From NCBI GenBank assembly GCA_964541155.1, contig CAZIPC010000001.1, forward strand, positions 372,001 to 436,000: a DNA stretch of 64,000 bases, in the 5' to 3' direction. The notes beneath the pieces are model-generated. The model ran no database searches and was not told the origin of the DNA. It saw nothing but the letters and a program-made list of their open reading frames with translations. The translations under genes were made by a program, and so were the position numbers. Positions within the stretch are counted from its first letter, which is position 1. Every line of letters starts with the position of its first letter. This document shows, one piece after another, positions 20,240-29,504 of this stretch. Source of the stretch: UBA4416 sp964541155. GTDB lineage: Bacteria > Bacteroidota > Bacteroidia > B-17B0 > Aurantibacillaceae.

Positions 20240-23173
20240 TTATAAAGGTATTTTTAAAATAACAAGTGTTCCTTTTTCTTTATCAATAATATCTATACTA
20301 ATACTAATAGTATATCTAATTTTTAATAATGTTAATTTTCTTTTTATAAGTTCAAGCCCTTTTGATTTGTGTGAAGGTGTATTTATTAGCTTTGCTGCAA
20401 CTCTGCCAATACCATCATCTTCTATACTAATCAATACATAGTTATCTTCTTTTTTAAAATTAATTTGTAAATAATGTGTGTTTTCTGAAGGTAAAATACC
20501 ATGTTTTATAGAATTTTCGACTAAAGGTTGTAAAATATAAGTTGGAATCAAAAAATTATTTAAATCTTTTGGATAATCAATTAAATAGCTAAATCTGTCA
20601 GGAAAACGAGTTTTTTCAATTTCTAAATAAGAGATTAGAAGATTTATTTCTGTTTCAACATCAATAAAATCGTTGTCAGAATAATCAATATACTGTCTTA
20701 GTAATTTAGAAAAATGATCTAAATAATTTTGAGCACTTAAATAATTTTTCACTTTTAAAAAATACTTAATACTAGACATGGCATTAAAAACAAAATGAGG
20801 ATTCATTCTTGTTTGTATTTGCTCTAGTTCTACCTGTGATATTTCTCTTTTTCTAACCTCTTGTTTTATTTTTATATTTTTTGATCGATTGAGAATAAAT
20901 AAAGAAATTAAAATAATTATTATTACTACAGATAACTGAAACCAAATAGATTCATAGAAAAATGGTAAAATATCAAATTCATATATTTCTTCCATCGGAT
21001 TTAAATCATTTAATCCATTTAATACCCTGATTTTAAATATATATTTACCTGTAGATAAATTTTTAAAATTTACTTCATGTGATTTAAAAGGAATTGACCA
21101 ATTAACATCAATACCAGATTTAATTAATTTATACTGAAAATAAGAGTTATATAAACTTCTTTGATTAATTGTTGAAAAAATAAATTTGATTGAATTATTT
21201 TTATTATCAAATGAATGGTTTACATTATTAATTAAAGAATCATTAACATAAACCGCTTCTATTTTTGGCACAAGATTTATAGGTTTTATTTTTTCACTAT
21301 ATAATCTTACTATTCCATAAATTGTAGGAAAATAAATAAATGAATCTGTTTTGAAACAATTGTTTTGAAAGCCTCCATTAAATTCCATATTTAAAATCCC
21401 ATCTTCTTGAGAATAATGAAAAGGTATTAAATAATCTAATTTTTGATTATAAAACTCTTTTAATTTTTTCTCTGAAACTCTCCACAAGCCATAATTAGAT
21501 GTCATATTTAAATAACCATAGTTGTCTTTTACAAGTGTAAATATGTCTTTTGGTAACATACAATTCTTCATATTATTAATACTTTTTAAAGTATAATTTG
21601 AATAACAAAATAATCCTCCTCCATAAGAACCAATCCAAATTTTGCCTTCATCATCTTCATAAAAACTTCTTACCCTGTAAAACAAATCATCAGTAGATTG
21701 ATAGTTTATTTTTTTTATTTTATTTTTTTCTATTATATAAAAACCATCATACCCTCCTACACAGATATTACCATTTTTTAATTCATAGAAACAAGTAATT
21801 TGTCCTTTAATTTCATAATTAAATACACGTTTTATAGTTTTTAAATTTTTCCCACTAGAAATACCTTTATCTGTTCCTATCCATATAATACCTTTTGAAT
21901 CTTGAAAAATTGCATGTACATTATTACTAGAAATAAAAGGATATACAATATTTAAAATTTGTTTTTTATTTTCTAAAACTTGTACTCCCTTACCCCACGT
22001 ACCAACACATATATAGTTATTTATAGATGCTATACATGATATATTAATTTTTCCTTTATGATATAAAATAGCTTTATTGTTATTAATTTCATATAAATTA
22101 TTTTTATTTTGAGCACATATTATTTTCCCTTCGGGCGTTTTAATAATAGAACAAATTGAGGACTCACTAAATCCATCATGTTTTGAAATTGTGTTACTAT
22201 TTTTAGGCACTAATTTTAATAGTCCTCTATCATTAGTTCCTAGATATAAAATATGACTAACTGTATCATAACAACAACTTTGTATATACAAATCAGAAAA
22301 TTCCTTTAAGTTGTCAAAAAAAACAGATTGATTTATTGTATTAGAATATAAACCATTGCTTGTAGCAATAAAAAAAGTAGATTTATCTTTAAATGCTATA
22401 TCATTAAATGAAATTTTAGGATCATCTATTTTAAAAATTACAGAATCATTAATGAAAATTTTATTAAGAATTAATCCATAAATTTTTTTATTAAATGGAT
22501 TTAATTTCAATCTATCAAATATTTTTTCTGAAATTAATTCTTCTGTTTTTGTTTTTAAATTAACTCTTAATAATCCTTTATTTGAAACTATATATAAATA
22601 AGGAAATTGATAAATAAAAGATGAATTATTATTATTAATTTTAATTGGTTTAACTGATTTCAATTTATAAATCAGAAGTGGCTTAAAATCATTTAAATCA
22701 ATTGAATAAATACTCCCATTTTCTGTTAATGCATAAAATTGATGCTCATTAATAACGATTGACAAGATTGATTCGTTGAAAATATGTATTTGTTTAAAAT
22801 AAGGTAATAGCTGATATAATTTATTTGCGCCATCTACACTAAATAAATTTTTATTGTACGTAAAAATGTTTACAAATAAATGTTTCTTATATGTCTCTTT
22901 TATATTTAAGTCTTTAAACTCAAAACCATTAAATGTCATTAACCCATTTAATGAACTGATTATCATTTTATTATTTTTTGTGATATGAATATCATTAATC
23001 TGATTTTGAATTAAACCTTGATTTGCTCCATATTGCGTGATAGTATAGGGGAAATTAGATTTTAAACTTTTTTCCCAAATAGTACCACCTGCAATTTGAG
23101 AATAAAGGTTAAATGAATAAACTATATAAAATAAAAATAAAAATTTTAAATGGATGCTTTTATAGATACTCAT
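20240..23173 (-). CDS. Two-component propeller sensor histidine kinase, LytS/YehU type
   Basis: A 977-residue membrane sensor. A signal-like N-terminus ending near NLYSQ is followed by a large periplasmic beta-propeller region with Reg_prop signatures (AIFQDSKGIIWIGTDKG, SFYEDDEGKIWIGSYGGG), a Y_Y_Y-type Ig domain (about 660-730), one transmembrane helix (about 740-760) and a His_kinase domain. The phosphoacceptor histidine is in RMNPHFVFNAMSS (about 788). The ATPase part shows LQPLVENSIKHGI and IEDDGIGR. It pairs with the LytTR regulator. Such kinases often sense extracellular polymers, but the ligand is not visible. Confidence 0.93.
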   Translation of the reverse strand: MSIYKSIHLKFLFLFYIVYSFNLYSQIAGGTIWEKSLKSNFPYTITQYGANQGLIQNQINDIHITKNNKMIISSLNGLMTFNGFEFKDLNIKETYKKHLFVNIFTYNKNLFSVDGANKLYQLLPYFKQIHIFNESILSIVINEHQFYALTENGSIYSIDLNDFKPLLIYKLKSVKPIKINNNNSSFIYQFPYLYIVSNKGLLRVNLKTKTEELISEKIFDRLKLNPFNKKIYGLILNKIFINDSVIFKIDDPKISFNDIAFKDKSTFFIATSNGLYSNTINQSVFFDNLKEFSDLYIQSCCYDTVSHILYLGTNDRGLLKLVPKNSNTISKHDGFSESSICSIIKTPEGKIICAQNKNNLYEINNNKAILYHKGKINISCIASINNYICVGTWGKGVQVLENKKQILNIVYPFISSNNVHAIFQDSKGIIWIGTDKGISSGKNLKTIKRVFNYEIKGQITCFYELKNGNICVGGYDGFYIIEKNKIKKINYQSTDDLFYRVRSFYEDDEGKIWIGSYGGGLFCYSNYTLKSINNMKNCMLPKDIFTLVKDNYGYLNMTSNYGLWRVSEKKLKEFYNQKLDYLIPFHYSQEDGILNMEFNGGFQNNCFKTDSFIYFPTIYGIVRLYSEKIKPINLVPKIEAVYVNDSLINNVNHSFDNKNNSIKFIFSTINQRSLYNSYFQYKLIKSGIDVNWSIPFKSHEVNFKNLSTGKYIFKIRVLNGLNDLNPMEEIYEFDILPFFYESIWFQLSVVIIIILISLFILNRSKNIKIKQEVRKREISQVELEQIQTRMNPHFVFNAMSSIKYFLKVKNYLSAQNYLDHFSKLLRQYIDYSDNDFIDVETEINLLISYLEIEKTRFPDRFSYLIDYPKDLNNFLIPTYILQPLVENSIKHGILPSENTHYLQINFKKEDNYVLISIEDDGIGRVAAKLINTPSHKSKGLELIKRKLTLLKIRYTISISIDIIDKEKGTLVILKIPL

Positions 23174-23291
23174 TTTTTGATTTTTAAAATTATATTATAT
23201 ACTTTCATAACTTGAATTTAGGTAAATAATTGAATAAAATATTAAATTACACTAATTATTTAAATTCAAAAAAACTATAGCAAAACCATTT

Positions 23292-23777
23292 ATGAGAAAA
23301 TCAATTTTAATCCTCTGTTTATTGATAAACATAACTAACCAGTCATCTAATATTAATGCAACAAGCATTTTTATAGAAAACATCAATACTATTTCACATA
23401 CAGATATTAATATTCCATACATTGAAGCCAAGGGATACTTTATAAAAAACACAGTAAAAGAAAACCAATACATTAACCCAATTATTAAATCCCAAAAAAA
23501 ATTTCAAGAACTATTTGGAGCTGCTACAGTTATGGGGAGTAATGGAAAACCAACTGATATTGATTTTAACAAACAATATGTTGTTGCTGTAATTGGGAAA
23601 ACAACAAATAAAGCGTGTGTTATTAATCCGATAAGTTTAATAAAAAAAAATAAGACTATTATTTTAAATTATAATATAACTGAATCGAAAGAAACACTTT
23701 CATACTATTCACGACCATTACTGCTATTAATCATTGATAATAGTCATCAAGAAAAAATAAAACTTGTAAAGCAGTAA
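23292..23777 (+). CDS. Small secreted protein, possibly PrcB-like
   Basis: A 161-residue protein with a hydrophobic N-terminus consistent with a signal peptide. I do not recognise it firmly. The stretch IDFNKQYVVAVIGKTTNKA followed by a beta-rich tail ending in a hydrophobic strand (PLLLLIID) resembles the C-terminal domain of PrcB-like proteins, which is only a weak lead. It is monocistronic, read away from the propeller kinase, and ends before a strong terminator shared with the tRNA. Confidence 0.7.
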   Translation: MRKSILILCLLINITNQSSNINATSIFIENINTISHTDINIPYIEAKGYFIKNTVKENQYINPIIKSQKKFQELFGAATVMGSNGKPTDIDFNKQYVVAVIGKTTNKACVINPISLIKKNKTIILNYNITESKETLSYYSRPLLLLIIDNSHQEKIKLVKQ

Positions 23778-23779
23778 TT

Positions 23780-23814
23780 AAAAAAGCCTGAAACTTACGT
23801 TTCAGGCTTTTTTA
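23780..23814. terminator. Bidirectional hairpin terminator
   Basis: A 14-bp stem, AAAAAGCCTGAAAC with its complement, and a TTAC loop, with A/T tracts. It ends the gene at 23292-23777 and, on the other strand, the tRNA transcript. Confidence 0.88.
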
Positions 23815-23824
23815 ATGTTTTATG

Positions 23825-23898
23825 TGCTCCCACCTGGAATCGAACCAGGCACCTACTGATTATGAGTCAGTTGCTCTAACCGAATGAGCTATAGGAGC
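23825..23898 (-). tRNA. tRNA with anticodon CAT (Met, elongator type; Ile2 not excluded)
   Basis: On the minus strand the sequence folds as a 74-nt cloverleaf: acceptor GCTCCTA/TGGGAGC, D stem GCTC/GAGC with GG in the loop, anticodon stem ACTGA/TCAGT around loop CTCATAA, variable loop AGGTG, T stem CCTGG/CCAGG with loop TTCGATT, and discriminator A. CCA is not encoded. The G1-C72 pair and the lack of three G-C pairs in the anticodon stem exclude an initiator tRNA. A lysidine-modified tRNA-Ile2 has the same gene anticodon and cannot be ruled out. Confidence 0.95.
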
Positions 23899-23937
23899 AT
23901 TCTCAAACTATTTTAATATATTGAGGCTGCAAAAATA

Positions 23938-23945
23938 TATATTTG
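23938..23945 (+). promoter_or_regulatory. -7 promoter element of the HAD hydrolase gene
   Basis: TATATTTG matches TAnnTTTG and lies 20 bases before the chosen ATG. The nearest upstream TTG is too close for a standard -33 element, so support is partial. Confidence 0.35.
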
Positions 23946-23965
23946 TAGCAGATAAACAAAATATT

Positions 23966-24595
23966 ATGCATGAAATTAAAAATATTATTTTCGATTTGGG
24001 AGGTGTAGTTATTAATTTAGACATTCCAAAAACAATTTCAGCATTTAATAAGCTATCCAATAAGCCTTTTGAAGCAATTTATACTCAAATTCAGCAAACT
24101 ACCCTATTCGACTTATTTGATAAAGGAAATATATCTGAATTTAATTTTTTTAAAGAGCTTAAGCAAACATTAAATAGCAATATCTCTGATATTGAAATGA
24201 TAAATGCCTGGAATGCCATGTTACTCGACTATCCAATAGATCGTTTAAATATGTTGTTGAAACTTAAAAAAAAATACCGTGTTTTTTTATTAAGCAATAC
24301 CAACGAAACACACATATCTAGTTTTGAAGCAAGTTTATTTAACAAACATGGTTATAAAAATTTAGAGCCTTTTTTCGAAAAAGTATATTATTCATGCAGA
24401 ATTGGAATGAGGAAACCTGATAGTGAAATATTTGAGCTTGTCTTATCTGAAAACAAATTAAACGCATCAAATACGTTATTTATAGACGATTCTCCTCAAC
24501 ATATTGAAAGCGCTTTAAAAATTGGAATACAGGCTCATTTACTAGATAAACAAAAAGATGTATGCCAACTTATTACAGAACTAAAATTACTATAG
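23966..24595 (+). CDS. HAD-IA family hydrolase, YihX-like phosphatase
   Basis: A 209-residue HAD-superfamily phosphatase. I chose the ATG at 23966 because the core strand IIFDLGGVV must sit right at the N-terminus; a TTG 15 codons upstream also keeps the frame open but overlaps the likely promoter. Motif I is DLGGV with Asp10, motif II LLSNTNE, motif III lysine in RKPDSEIF, motif IV FIDDSPQH. YihX-like members remove phosphate from sugar phosphates such as glucose 1-phosphate; the substrate here is inferred only from overall likeness. Confidence 0.88.
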   Translation: MHEIKNIIFDLGGVVINLDIPKTISAFNKLSNKPFEAIYTQIQQTTLFDLFDKGNISEFNFFKELKQTLNSNISDIEMINAWNAMLLDYPIDRLNMLLKLKKKYRVFLLSNTNETHISSFEASLFNKHGYKNLEPFFEKVYYSCRIGMRKPDSEIFELVLSENKLNASNTLFIDDSPQHIESALKIGIQAHLLDKQKDVCQLITELKLL

Positions 24596-24621
24596 TAAAA
24601 TAGCAATCTTTCAATTTTAAC

Positions 24622-25371
24622 TTACTTTTTTCTAATATAAATTCTACTTTTTAATAAGCCTAATTTATTAAAGAAATGTGTAAATGAAACGCCTAAAACT
24701 CCCATTCCGTATTTAGCGCTTCTTTTAAAATTAATTGAACTAGCCTCCGGAAAATATTTAGTAGGACAAGTTATTTCTGCTATTTGAAACCCAGCGTAAA
24801 AAATCTGAGAAATCATTTGATTATCAAATACAAAATCATCAGAGTTTTCGTGATAAGAAATTGTTTCTAAAATCTCTCTATTAAAAGCCCTATAACCAGT
24901 GTGATACTCACTTAATTTTTGATTAATTAAAATATTTTGAGTAAAAGTTAAACAGCGATTAAATATATACTTATACATCGGCATGCCTCCTTTTAAAGCT
25001 CCTTTACCTAAAATACGAGAACCAAATACAGATGGATATAACTCATTTGCAATGATATAACTCATACTCTGTATTAATTTAGGAGTGTATTGGTAATCTG
25101 GATGTAACATAATTACAATATCTGCACGTATTTCAAGAGCCTTATCATAACATGTTTTTTGATTTCCACCATATCCTTTGTTTTTTTCATGTCTGATGAT
25201 ATGCTTAATCCCTAACTGGCGACCAACTTCCGCAGTATTATCAGTGCTATGGTCATCTACTAATACCACATCATCCACTATATCAAAAGGAATCTCATCA
25301 TAAGTTCTCTTTAATGTTAAAGCAGCATTATATGCTGGTAATACAACTACTATTTTTTTTCCATTAATCAT
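24622..25371 (-). CDS. Glycosyltransferase family 2 (polyprenyl-phosphate sugar transferase type)
   Basis: A 249-residue GT-A enzyme. The N-terminal VVVLPAYNAALTL, DDHSTDNT and LHPDYQY blocks bind the nucleotide-sugar, with the metal-binding HPD in place of DxD. The remainder resembles the DPM1/DolP-mannose synthase-like group. No C-terminal membrane pair is visible, so it is probably peripheral. It may load sugars on a lipid carrier for cell-envelope glycan synthesis. It is transcribed away from the LptF/LptG-like gene. Confidence 0.88.
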   Translation of the reverse strand: MINGKKIVVVLPAYNAALTLKRTYDEIPFDIVDDVVLVDDHSTDNTAEVGRQLGIKHIIRHEKNKGYGGNQKTCYDKALEIRADIVIMLHPDYQYTPKLIQSMSYIIANELYPSVFGSRILGKGALKGGMPMYKYIFNRCLTFTQNILINQKLSEYHTGYRAFNREILETISYHENSDDFVFDNQMISQIFYAGFQIAEITCPTKYFPEASSINFKRSAKYGMGVLGVSFTHFFNKLGLLKSRIYIRKK

Positions 25372-25446
25372 ATCCTACAAAAATAACAAAGTTTATATAA
25401 TTTATATACTTCTCATTAAAAAATATCCTTTAAATTAGCTCCGCTA

Positions 25447-26874
25447 TTGAAAACAAAAGTTTTACATAACTATTTACTTAAAGCGTACTTACCGCCTTTT
25501 ATTCTCACCTTATTTATTGGGGTATTTGTATTTTTTTTAATTCATGTATTTACCTACATGGACGATATTATTGGAAAAGGAATGGGGGCTTGGATTTTAA
25601 TTCAATTTTTCACCTACTCTTTCTTAACGTTTATACCAGTAGCCATGCCTTTAGCTGTATTGCTATCATCTATTATGACTTTTGGAAGTTTGGCCGAAAA
25701 TTATGAATTAGCTGCTATGAAATCATCCGGATTATCGTTATTTAAAATAATAAAACCCATTTTTGTATTTATTTTGTTTTTAGCTGGTTTTACTTTTGTG
25801 TTTAACAACTTTATATTACCTAAAATTACCCTTAAATCTGCTCGATTGCTTTGGGATATTAGACAAGCAAAACCCACTTTAAGTATTAAAGAAGGTGTAT
25901 ATTACAATCAACTGGATGGCTACTCAATAAAAGTTGGTAAAAAAAGTAAAGACGGGCAAACCTTATACAATTTAAATATTTACGATCATTCAGCTGGTGT
26001 AGGAAACAACATTCAATTATATGCCGATAGCGGGAAAATGAAAACATCTTCGGATACTAATTATTTGAAGATACAATTAAACAATGGCACTCGCTACGAA
26101 GATATCATGCAAAGCATCGATTATCAATCTAAACGGCCTTTAATGCAATTATTATATAAAGAGCTAAATGTAAATGTAGATATGAGTAGTTTTAAAATGA
26201 AACAAACTGCCGAAGAATTATTCAAAGGACATCATGAAATGATGAATATTTGGCAAATTGATAGAGAAATTGATACCATGAAAATTGAAATTGAAAAAAA
26301 ACATACTATTTTAAAAAATCAATTTAAAAGCTATTTCATAGCCCGAACATTAAGGTCTTCTGAATCTAATAAAACACACATTCCAATTAAAACATTTTAT
26401 AAATCACTCCATAAACATGAGTTTAGAAATAGCGTAGAAAATGCTCAAAATTTAGCTAGGTCGTCTAGTAGTTTTATTGATTCTATAAATGATGAAATTC
26501 AAGTAAAAGAAATTTCAATTATTGATTATTTAGTGGGCTGGCACAAAAAAATAAATATTTCGTTTGCATGCGTTGTGTTGTTTTTCGTGGGGGCATCTCT
26601 TGGAGCTATTATTAGAAAAGGAGGTATGGGATTACCCGTTGTAGTTGCTATTTTATTCTTTTTATTATATTATGTAGTATCTATTATTTTTGAAGATTTA
26701 GTAATTGAAGGCGTATATAATGTAATTTTTGGCACATGGTTTCCTTTATTTTTATTTTTACCATTAGGTATTTTTTTAACATATAAAGCAGCTCGAGATT
26801 CCGCTTTATTTGATGTATCTGCATATATTACTCCAATAAAAAATCTATTTACCAAATCATCTGTAAAACAATAA
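25447..26874 (+). CDS. LptF/LptG-family permease
   Basis: A 475-residue inner-membrane protein of the YjgP/YjgQ family, which with LptB moves lipopolysaccharide from the inner membrane. It has three N-terminal helices (about 17-40, 52-80, 100-125), a large periplasmic jelly-roll domain (about 130-360) and three C-terminal helices (about 370-450). The frame begins with TTG at 25447. No ATG precedes the first helix, so TTG is the likely start: LKTKVLHNYLLKAYLPPF aligns with the usual family N-terminus. Its stop codon directly abuts the next gene's ATG. Confidence 0.9.
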   Translation: MKTKVLHNYLLKAYLPPFILTLFIGVFVFFLIHVFTYMDDIIGKGMGAWILIQFFTYSFLTFIPVAMPLAVLLSSIMTFGSLAENYELAAMKSSGLSLFKIIKPIFVFILFLAGFTFVFNNFILPKITLKSARLLWDIRQAKPTLSIKEGVYYNQLDGYSIKVGKKSKDGQTLYNLNIYDHSAGVGNNIQLYADSGKMKTSSDTNYLKIQLNNGTRYEDIMQSIDYQSKRPLMQLLYKELNVNVDMSSFKMKQTAEELFKGHHEMMNIWQIDREIDTMKIEIEKKHTILKNQFKSYFIARTLRSSESNKTHIPIKTFYKSLHKHEFRNSVENAQNLARSSSSFIDSINDEIQVKEISIIDYLVGWHKKINISFACVVLFFVGASLGAIIRKGGMGLPVVVAILFFLLYYVVSIIFEDLVIEGVYNVIFGTWFPLFLFLPLGIFLTYKAARDSALFDVSAYITPIKNLFTKSSVKQ

Positions 26875-28068
26875 ATGCGTATTCTTCAATTGTGCAATAA
26901 AGCGCCATTTCCTGCTAATGATGGGAGTTCTATTGCTATTCACACTTTATCTGAAGGTTTTTTAGAAAACAATATTAGTTTACATATACTTTGCATTAAT
27001 ACTAAAAAACACTTTAAACCAACTAGCAGTATTCCGGCTGATTATAAAGAAAAAACACATTATTTATCTATATACAAAAACACAAATACGAGTATATTTG
27101 GTGCATTTTTAAATTTATTTTCAAAGCAATCTTATTTTGTAAGTAGATTTTTTTTTACAAAATTTAAAAACGCATTAATTACAACCTTAAAAAAAAATCA
27201 GTTTGATATCATTCAGTTAGAAGGTGTATTTATGGCAACTTACATCCCTACTATAAGAAAATATTCTTCTGCTAAAATTAGTTTACGAAGCCACAATGTA
27301 GAGCACATCATTTGGGAAAGACATTTAAAACATGAGAAAAATATATTAAAAAAAATATATTTAGGTATACAAAATACTCGATTAAAATCATTTGAAATAA
27401 ATGCCTTTAATACAGTTGATGCCATTGTTACTATTACAAATAATGATAAAAACATTATATCAAAAGTTTCCCATCAAGCTAATTTACATACTTGTTTAAC
27501 CGGAGTAAACTTAACTAATTATAAGCCTGTTTTAAATCCCATACACCCAAACACTGTATTTCATTTTGCATCAATGGATTGGTTACCAAACATTGAAGCT
27601 GTTGATTGGCTGATAAAATATGTTTGGAATAATGTATTAATACAAAATCCAAATGCACAACTTATTTTAGCGGGTAAAGAAATGCCTGATAGATTTAAAA
27701 CATTAGAAAATAAAAACATAAAAGTTATTGAGCATGTAACCGATTCAAAAGAATTTTATAATACTTACGACATCATGTTGGTACCTCTGTGGTCGGGAAG
27801 CGGATTAAGAATAAAATTAGTTGAAGGATTAGCATACGGTAAGGCCATTATAACAACTTCTATTGGAGCAGAAGGAATCCCCTACTCTCCAAACAATCAC
27901 ATGATAATTGCTGATAATAGCATAGATTTTACAAAAGCAATACTTACACTTTTATCTAATCAAACCATTAAATACAACCTGCAAGCATCTGCTAGAAATT
28001 TAGCCGAACAAACCTTTGATTATAAACAAATTGCCAAGCAATTAATTACATTTTATAAAACCTTATAA
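26875..28068 (+). CDS. Glycosyltransferase family 4 (GT-B fold)
   Basis: A 397-residue GT-B enzyme. The N-terminal Rossmann half starts RILQLCNKAPFPANDG. The C-terminal half has the donor-binding VPLWSGSGLRIKLVEGLAYG (about 304-323), with the retaining-enzyme glutamate. It begins with no gap after the LptF/LptG-like stop, so the two are co-transcribed and coupled, which suggests a role in lipopolysaccharide or another surface glycan. Donor and acceptor are unknown. Confidence 0.9.
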   Translation: MRILQLCNKAPFPANDGSSIAIHTLSEGFLENNISLHILCINTKKHFKPTSSIPADYKEKTHYLSIYKNTNTSIFGAFLNLFSKQSYFVSRFFFTKFKNALITTLKKNQFDIIQLEGVFMATYIPTIRKYSSAKISLRSHNVEHIIWERHLKHEKNILKKIYLGIQNTRLKSFEINAFNTVDAIVTITNNDKNIISKVSHQANLHTCLTGVNLTNYKPVLNPIHPNTVFHFASMDWLPNIEAVDWLIKYVWNNVLIQNPNAQLILAGKEMPDRFKTLENKNIKVIEHVTDSKEFYNTYDIMLVPLWSGSGLRIKLVEGLAYGKAIITTSIGAEGIPYSPNNHMIIADNSIDFTKAILTLLSNQTIKYNLQASARNLAEQTFDYKQIAKQLITFYKTL

Positions 28069-28072
28069 TAAA

Positions 28073-28106
28073 AAAATCCCTCGCTATTGGTATAACGAGG
28101 GATTTT
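28073..28106. terminator. Bidirectional hairpin terminator
   Basis: An 11-bp stem, AAAATCCCTCG with CGAGGGATTTT, between the convergent GT4 and lipoprotein genes. Confidence 0.88.
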
Positions 28107-28122
28107 CATATTTGTATCATTT

Positions 28123-28479
28123 TTATTTTAAGGTTACAACTTTTTCAACAGATTTTCCTTCTTCTAACTTTATTATACCCACGCCTTCAATAGTATCATG
28201 AACAGCTTTAATATCAAGAATTGCAGGCAATTTAAATGTATATGAGCTAGAACCCGAAGCATCTGAAACACCCTCTGCTTTTAAATCAGCTTCAACCGTT
28301 GCTCCTGATGTTGTTTTAACATTAGCATATAATTTTACAGCTGCAGCAGATACTGGATTTCCAGCAGCATCAACAGTTTTGATGGTTAATTTACAATCTG
28401 TTGATTTTTGACATGCATTATTAAATAACATAACAAATGCGCCTAATACTAATGATGGAATAATTAATTTTAATTTCAT
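28123..28479 (-). CDS. Small lipoprotein, Ig/carboxypeptidase-regulatory-like
   Basis: A 118-residue predicted lipoprotein: the signal segment ends at the lipobox-like FNNAC with Cys23. The mature part reads like one beta-sandwich (CKLTIKTVDAAGNPVSAAAV, a common opening of carboxypeptidase-regulatory-like folds). I do not recognise a specific family. It is monocistronic and divergent from the cyclophilin gene. Confidence 0.8.
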   Translation of the reverse strand: MKLKLIIPSLVLGAFVMLFNNACQKSTDCKLTIKTVDAAGNPVSAAAVKLYANVKTTSGATVEADLKAEGVSDASGSSSYTFKLPAILDIKAVHDTIEGVGIIKLEEGKSVEKVVTLK

Positions 28480-28537
28480 TTTATTTTTATATTAATGATA
28501 TTGGATTAATATTGTGTATTCAAATATAAATAAAAAA

Positions 28538-29383
28538 ATGAATACTAAACACATCCAATTTATATTATTGAGCTTAACCCTATTTTTAATTAGTAAAAAA
28601 AGCATTGCTCAAACATATTCTAAAGAAACCATCGTAATATCTACATCTTTTGGTGATATGAAACTAAAATTATTTAACGAAACACCTAAGCACCGGGATA
28701 ATTTTTTGAAATTAGTTAAAGAGCATTTTTACGACAGCCTATTATTTCACAGAGTTATACAAGACTTTATGATACAGGGGGGCGACCCAGATAGCAAACA
28801 TGCCGAATCAACTAAACTATTAGGTGACGGAGATTTAAATTACACCGTACCAGCCGAATTTAATGAAACACTTTGCCATAAAAAAGGCATGTTGTGTGCA
28901 GCCAGAAACAGTGACGATGTAAACCCAACAAAAGCATCATCGGCCTGCCAATTTTATATTGTGCAAGGCAAAAAAAGAACCGATGAAGATCTTGTATCTT
29001 TTGAAAAAAGAATAAATAAAAATTTGATAGCTGATATTAAGGTTAAAGTATTAAACAAACCTGAAAATAGCCTTTTAAAAGAAAAGATAAATCATTTTAA
29101 AGCCCAACAAAATAACGATAGCTTAATGATATATTTTAAAATAATTAATAAACTTGTGGATGAAGAATATGGCAAAACCACTCACTATATTTTTCCTGAA
29201 GCCCACAAAACACTCTATAAAACCATTGGTGGCACACCCCATTTAGATACTAATTATACCATATTTGGAGAAGTAATTGAGGGTTTAAACGTAATTGATA
29301 AAATAGCTGCTGTTAGCAAAAATAAAGATGATAGGCCATTAATTGATATTAGAATGACCATATCAATTATTGAAGAAAAATAA
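28538..29383 (+). CDS. Peptidyl-prolyl cis-trans isomerase, cyclophilin type, exported
   Basis: A 281-residue periplasmic foldase from the ATG at 28538; a GTG eight codons earlier is less likely because the signal peptide (MNTKHIQFILLSL... ending IAQ) begins at the ATG. The cyclophilin core shows FHRVIQDFMIQGGDP, CAARN, ASSACQFYIVQG and TIFGEVIEG. An insert of about 75 mostly helical residues (from about 150) interrupts the core before the last strands; similar inserts are known in Bacteroidota cyclophilins. It catalyses proline isomerisation during protein folding. Confidence 0.9.
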   Translation: MNTKHIQFILLSLTLFLISKKSIAQTYSKETIVISTSFGDMKLKLFNETPKHRDNFLKLVKEHFYDSLLFHRVIQDFMIQGGDPDSKHAESTKLLGDGDLNYTVPAEFNETLCHKKGMLCAARNSDDVNPTKASSACQFYIVQGKKRTDEDLVSFEKRINKNLIADIKVKVLNKPENSLLKEKINHFKAQQNNDSLMIYFKIINKLVDEEYGKTTHYIFPEAHKTLYKTIGGTPHLDTNYTIFGEVIEGLNVIDKIAAVSKNKDDRPLIDIRMTISIIEEK

Positions 29384-29418
29384 GTAATTTAAAAATTAGA
29401 AAAGACTATAAACACATA

Positions 29419-29446
29419 CCAATCTTGCTACACACAAAGAGATTGG
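29419..29446 (+). terminator. Possible weak terminator after the cyclophilin gene
   Basis: CCAATCT and AGATTGG form a 7-bp stem around a 14-nt loop, followed by only a short T stretch. Confidence 0.35.
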
Positions 29447-29504
29447 TTTCATTTAATGAATCTTATTTGCTAGTTAATGGCAAACCTTTCAATTAACAAA
29501 TGAC

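Noticed and set aside
25378..25385. -7-like box next to the glycosyltransferase family 2 start on the minus strand
   Set aside because: It lies only seven bases from the ATG and has no -33 partner; a chance match is likely.
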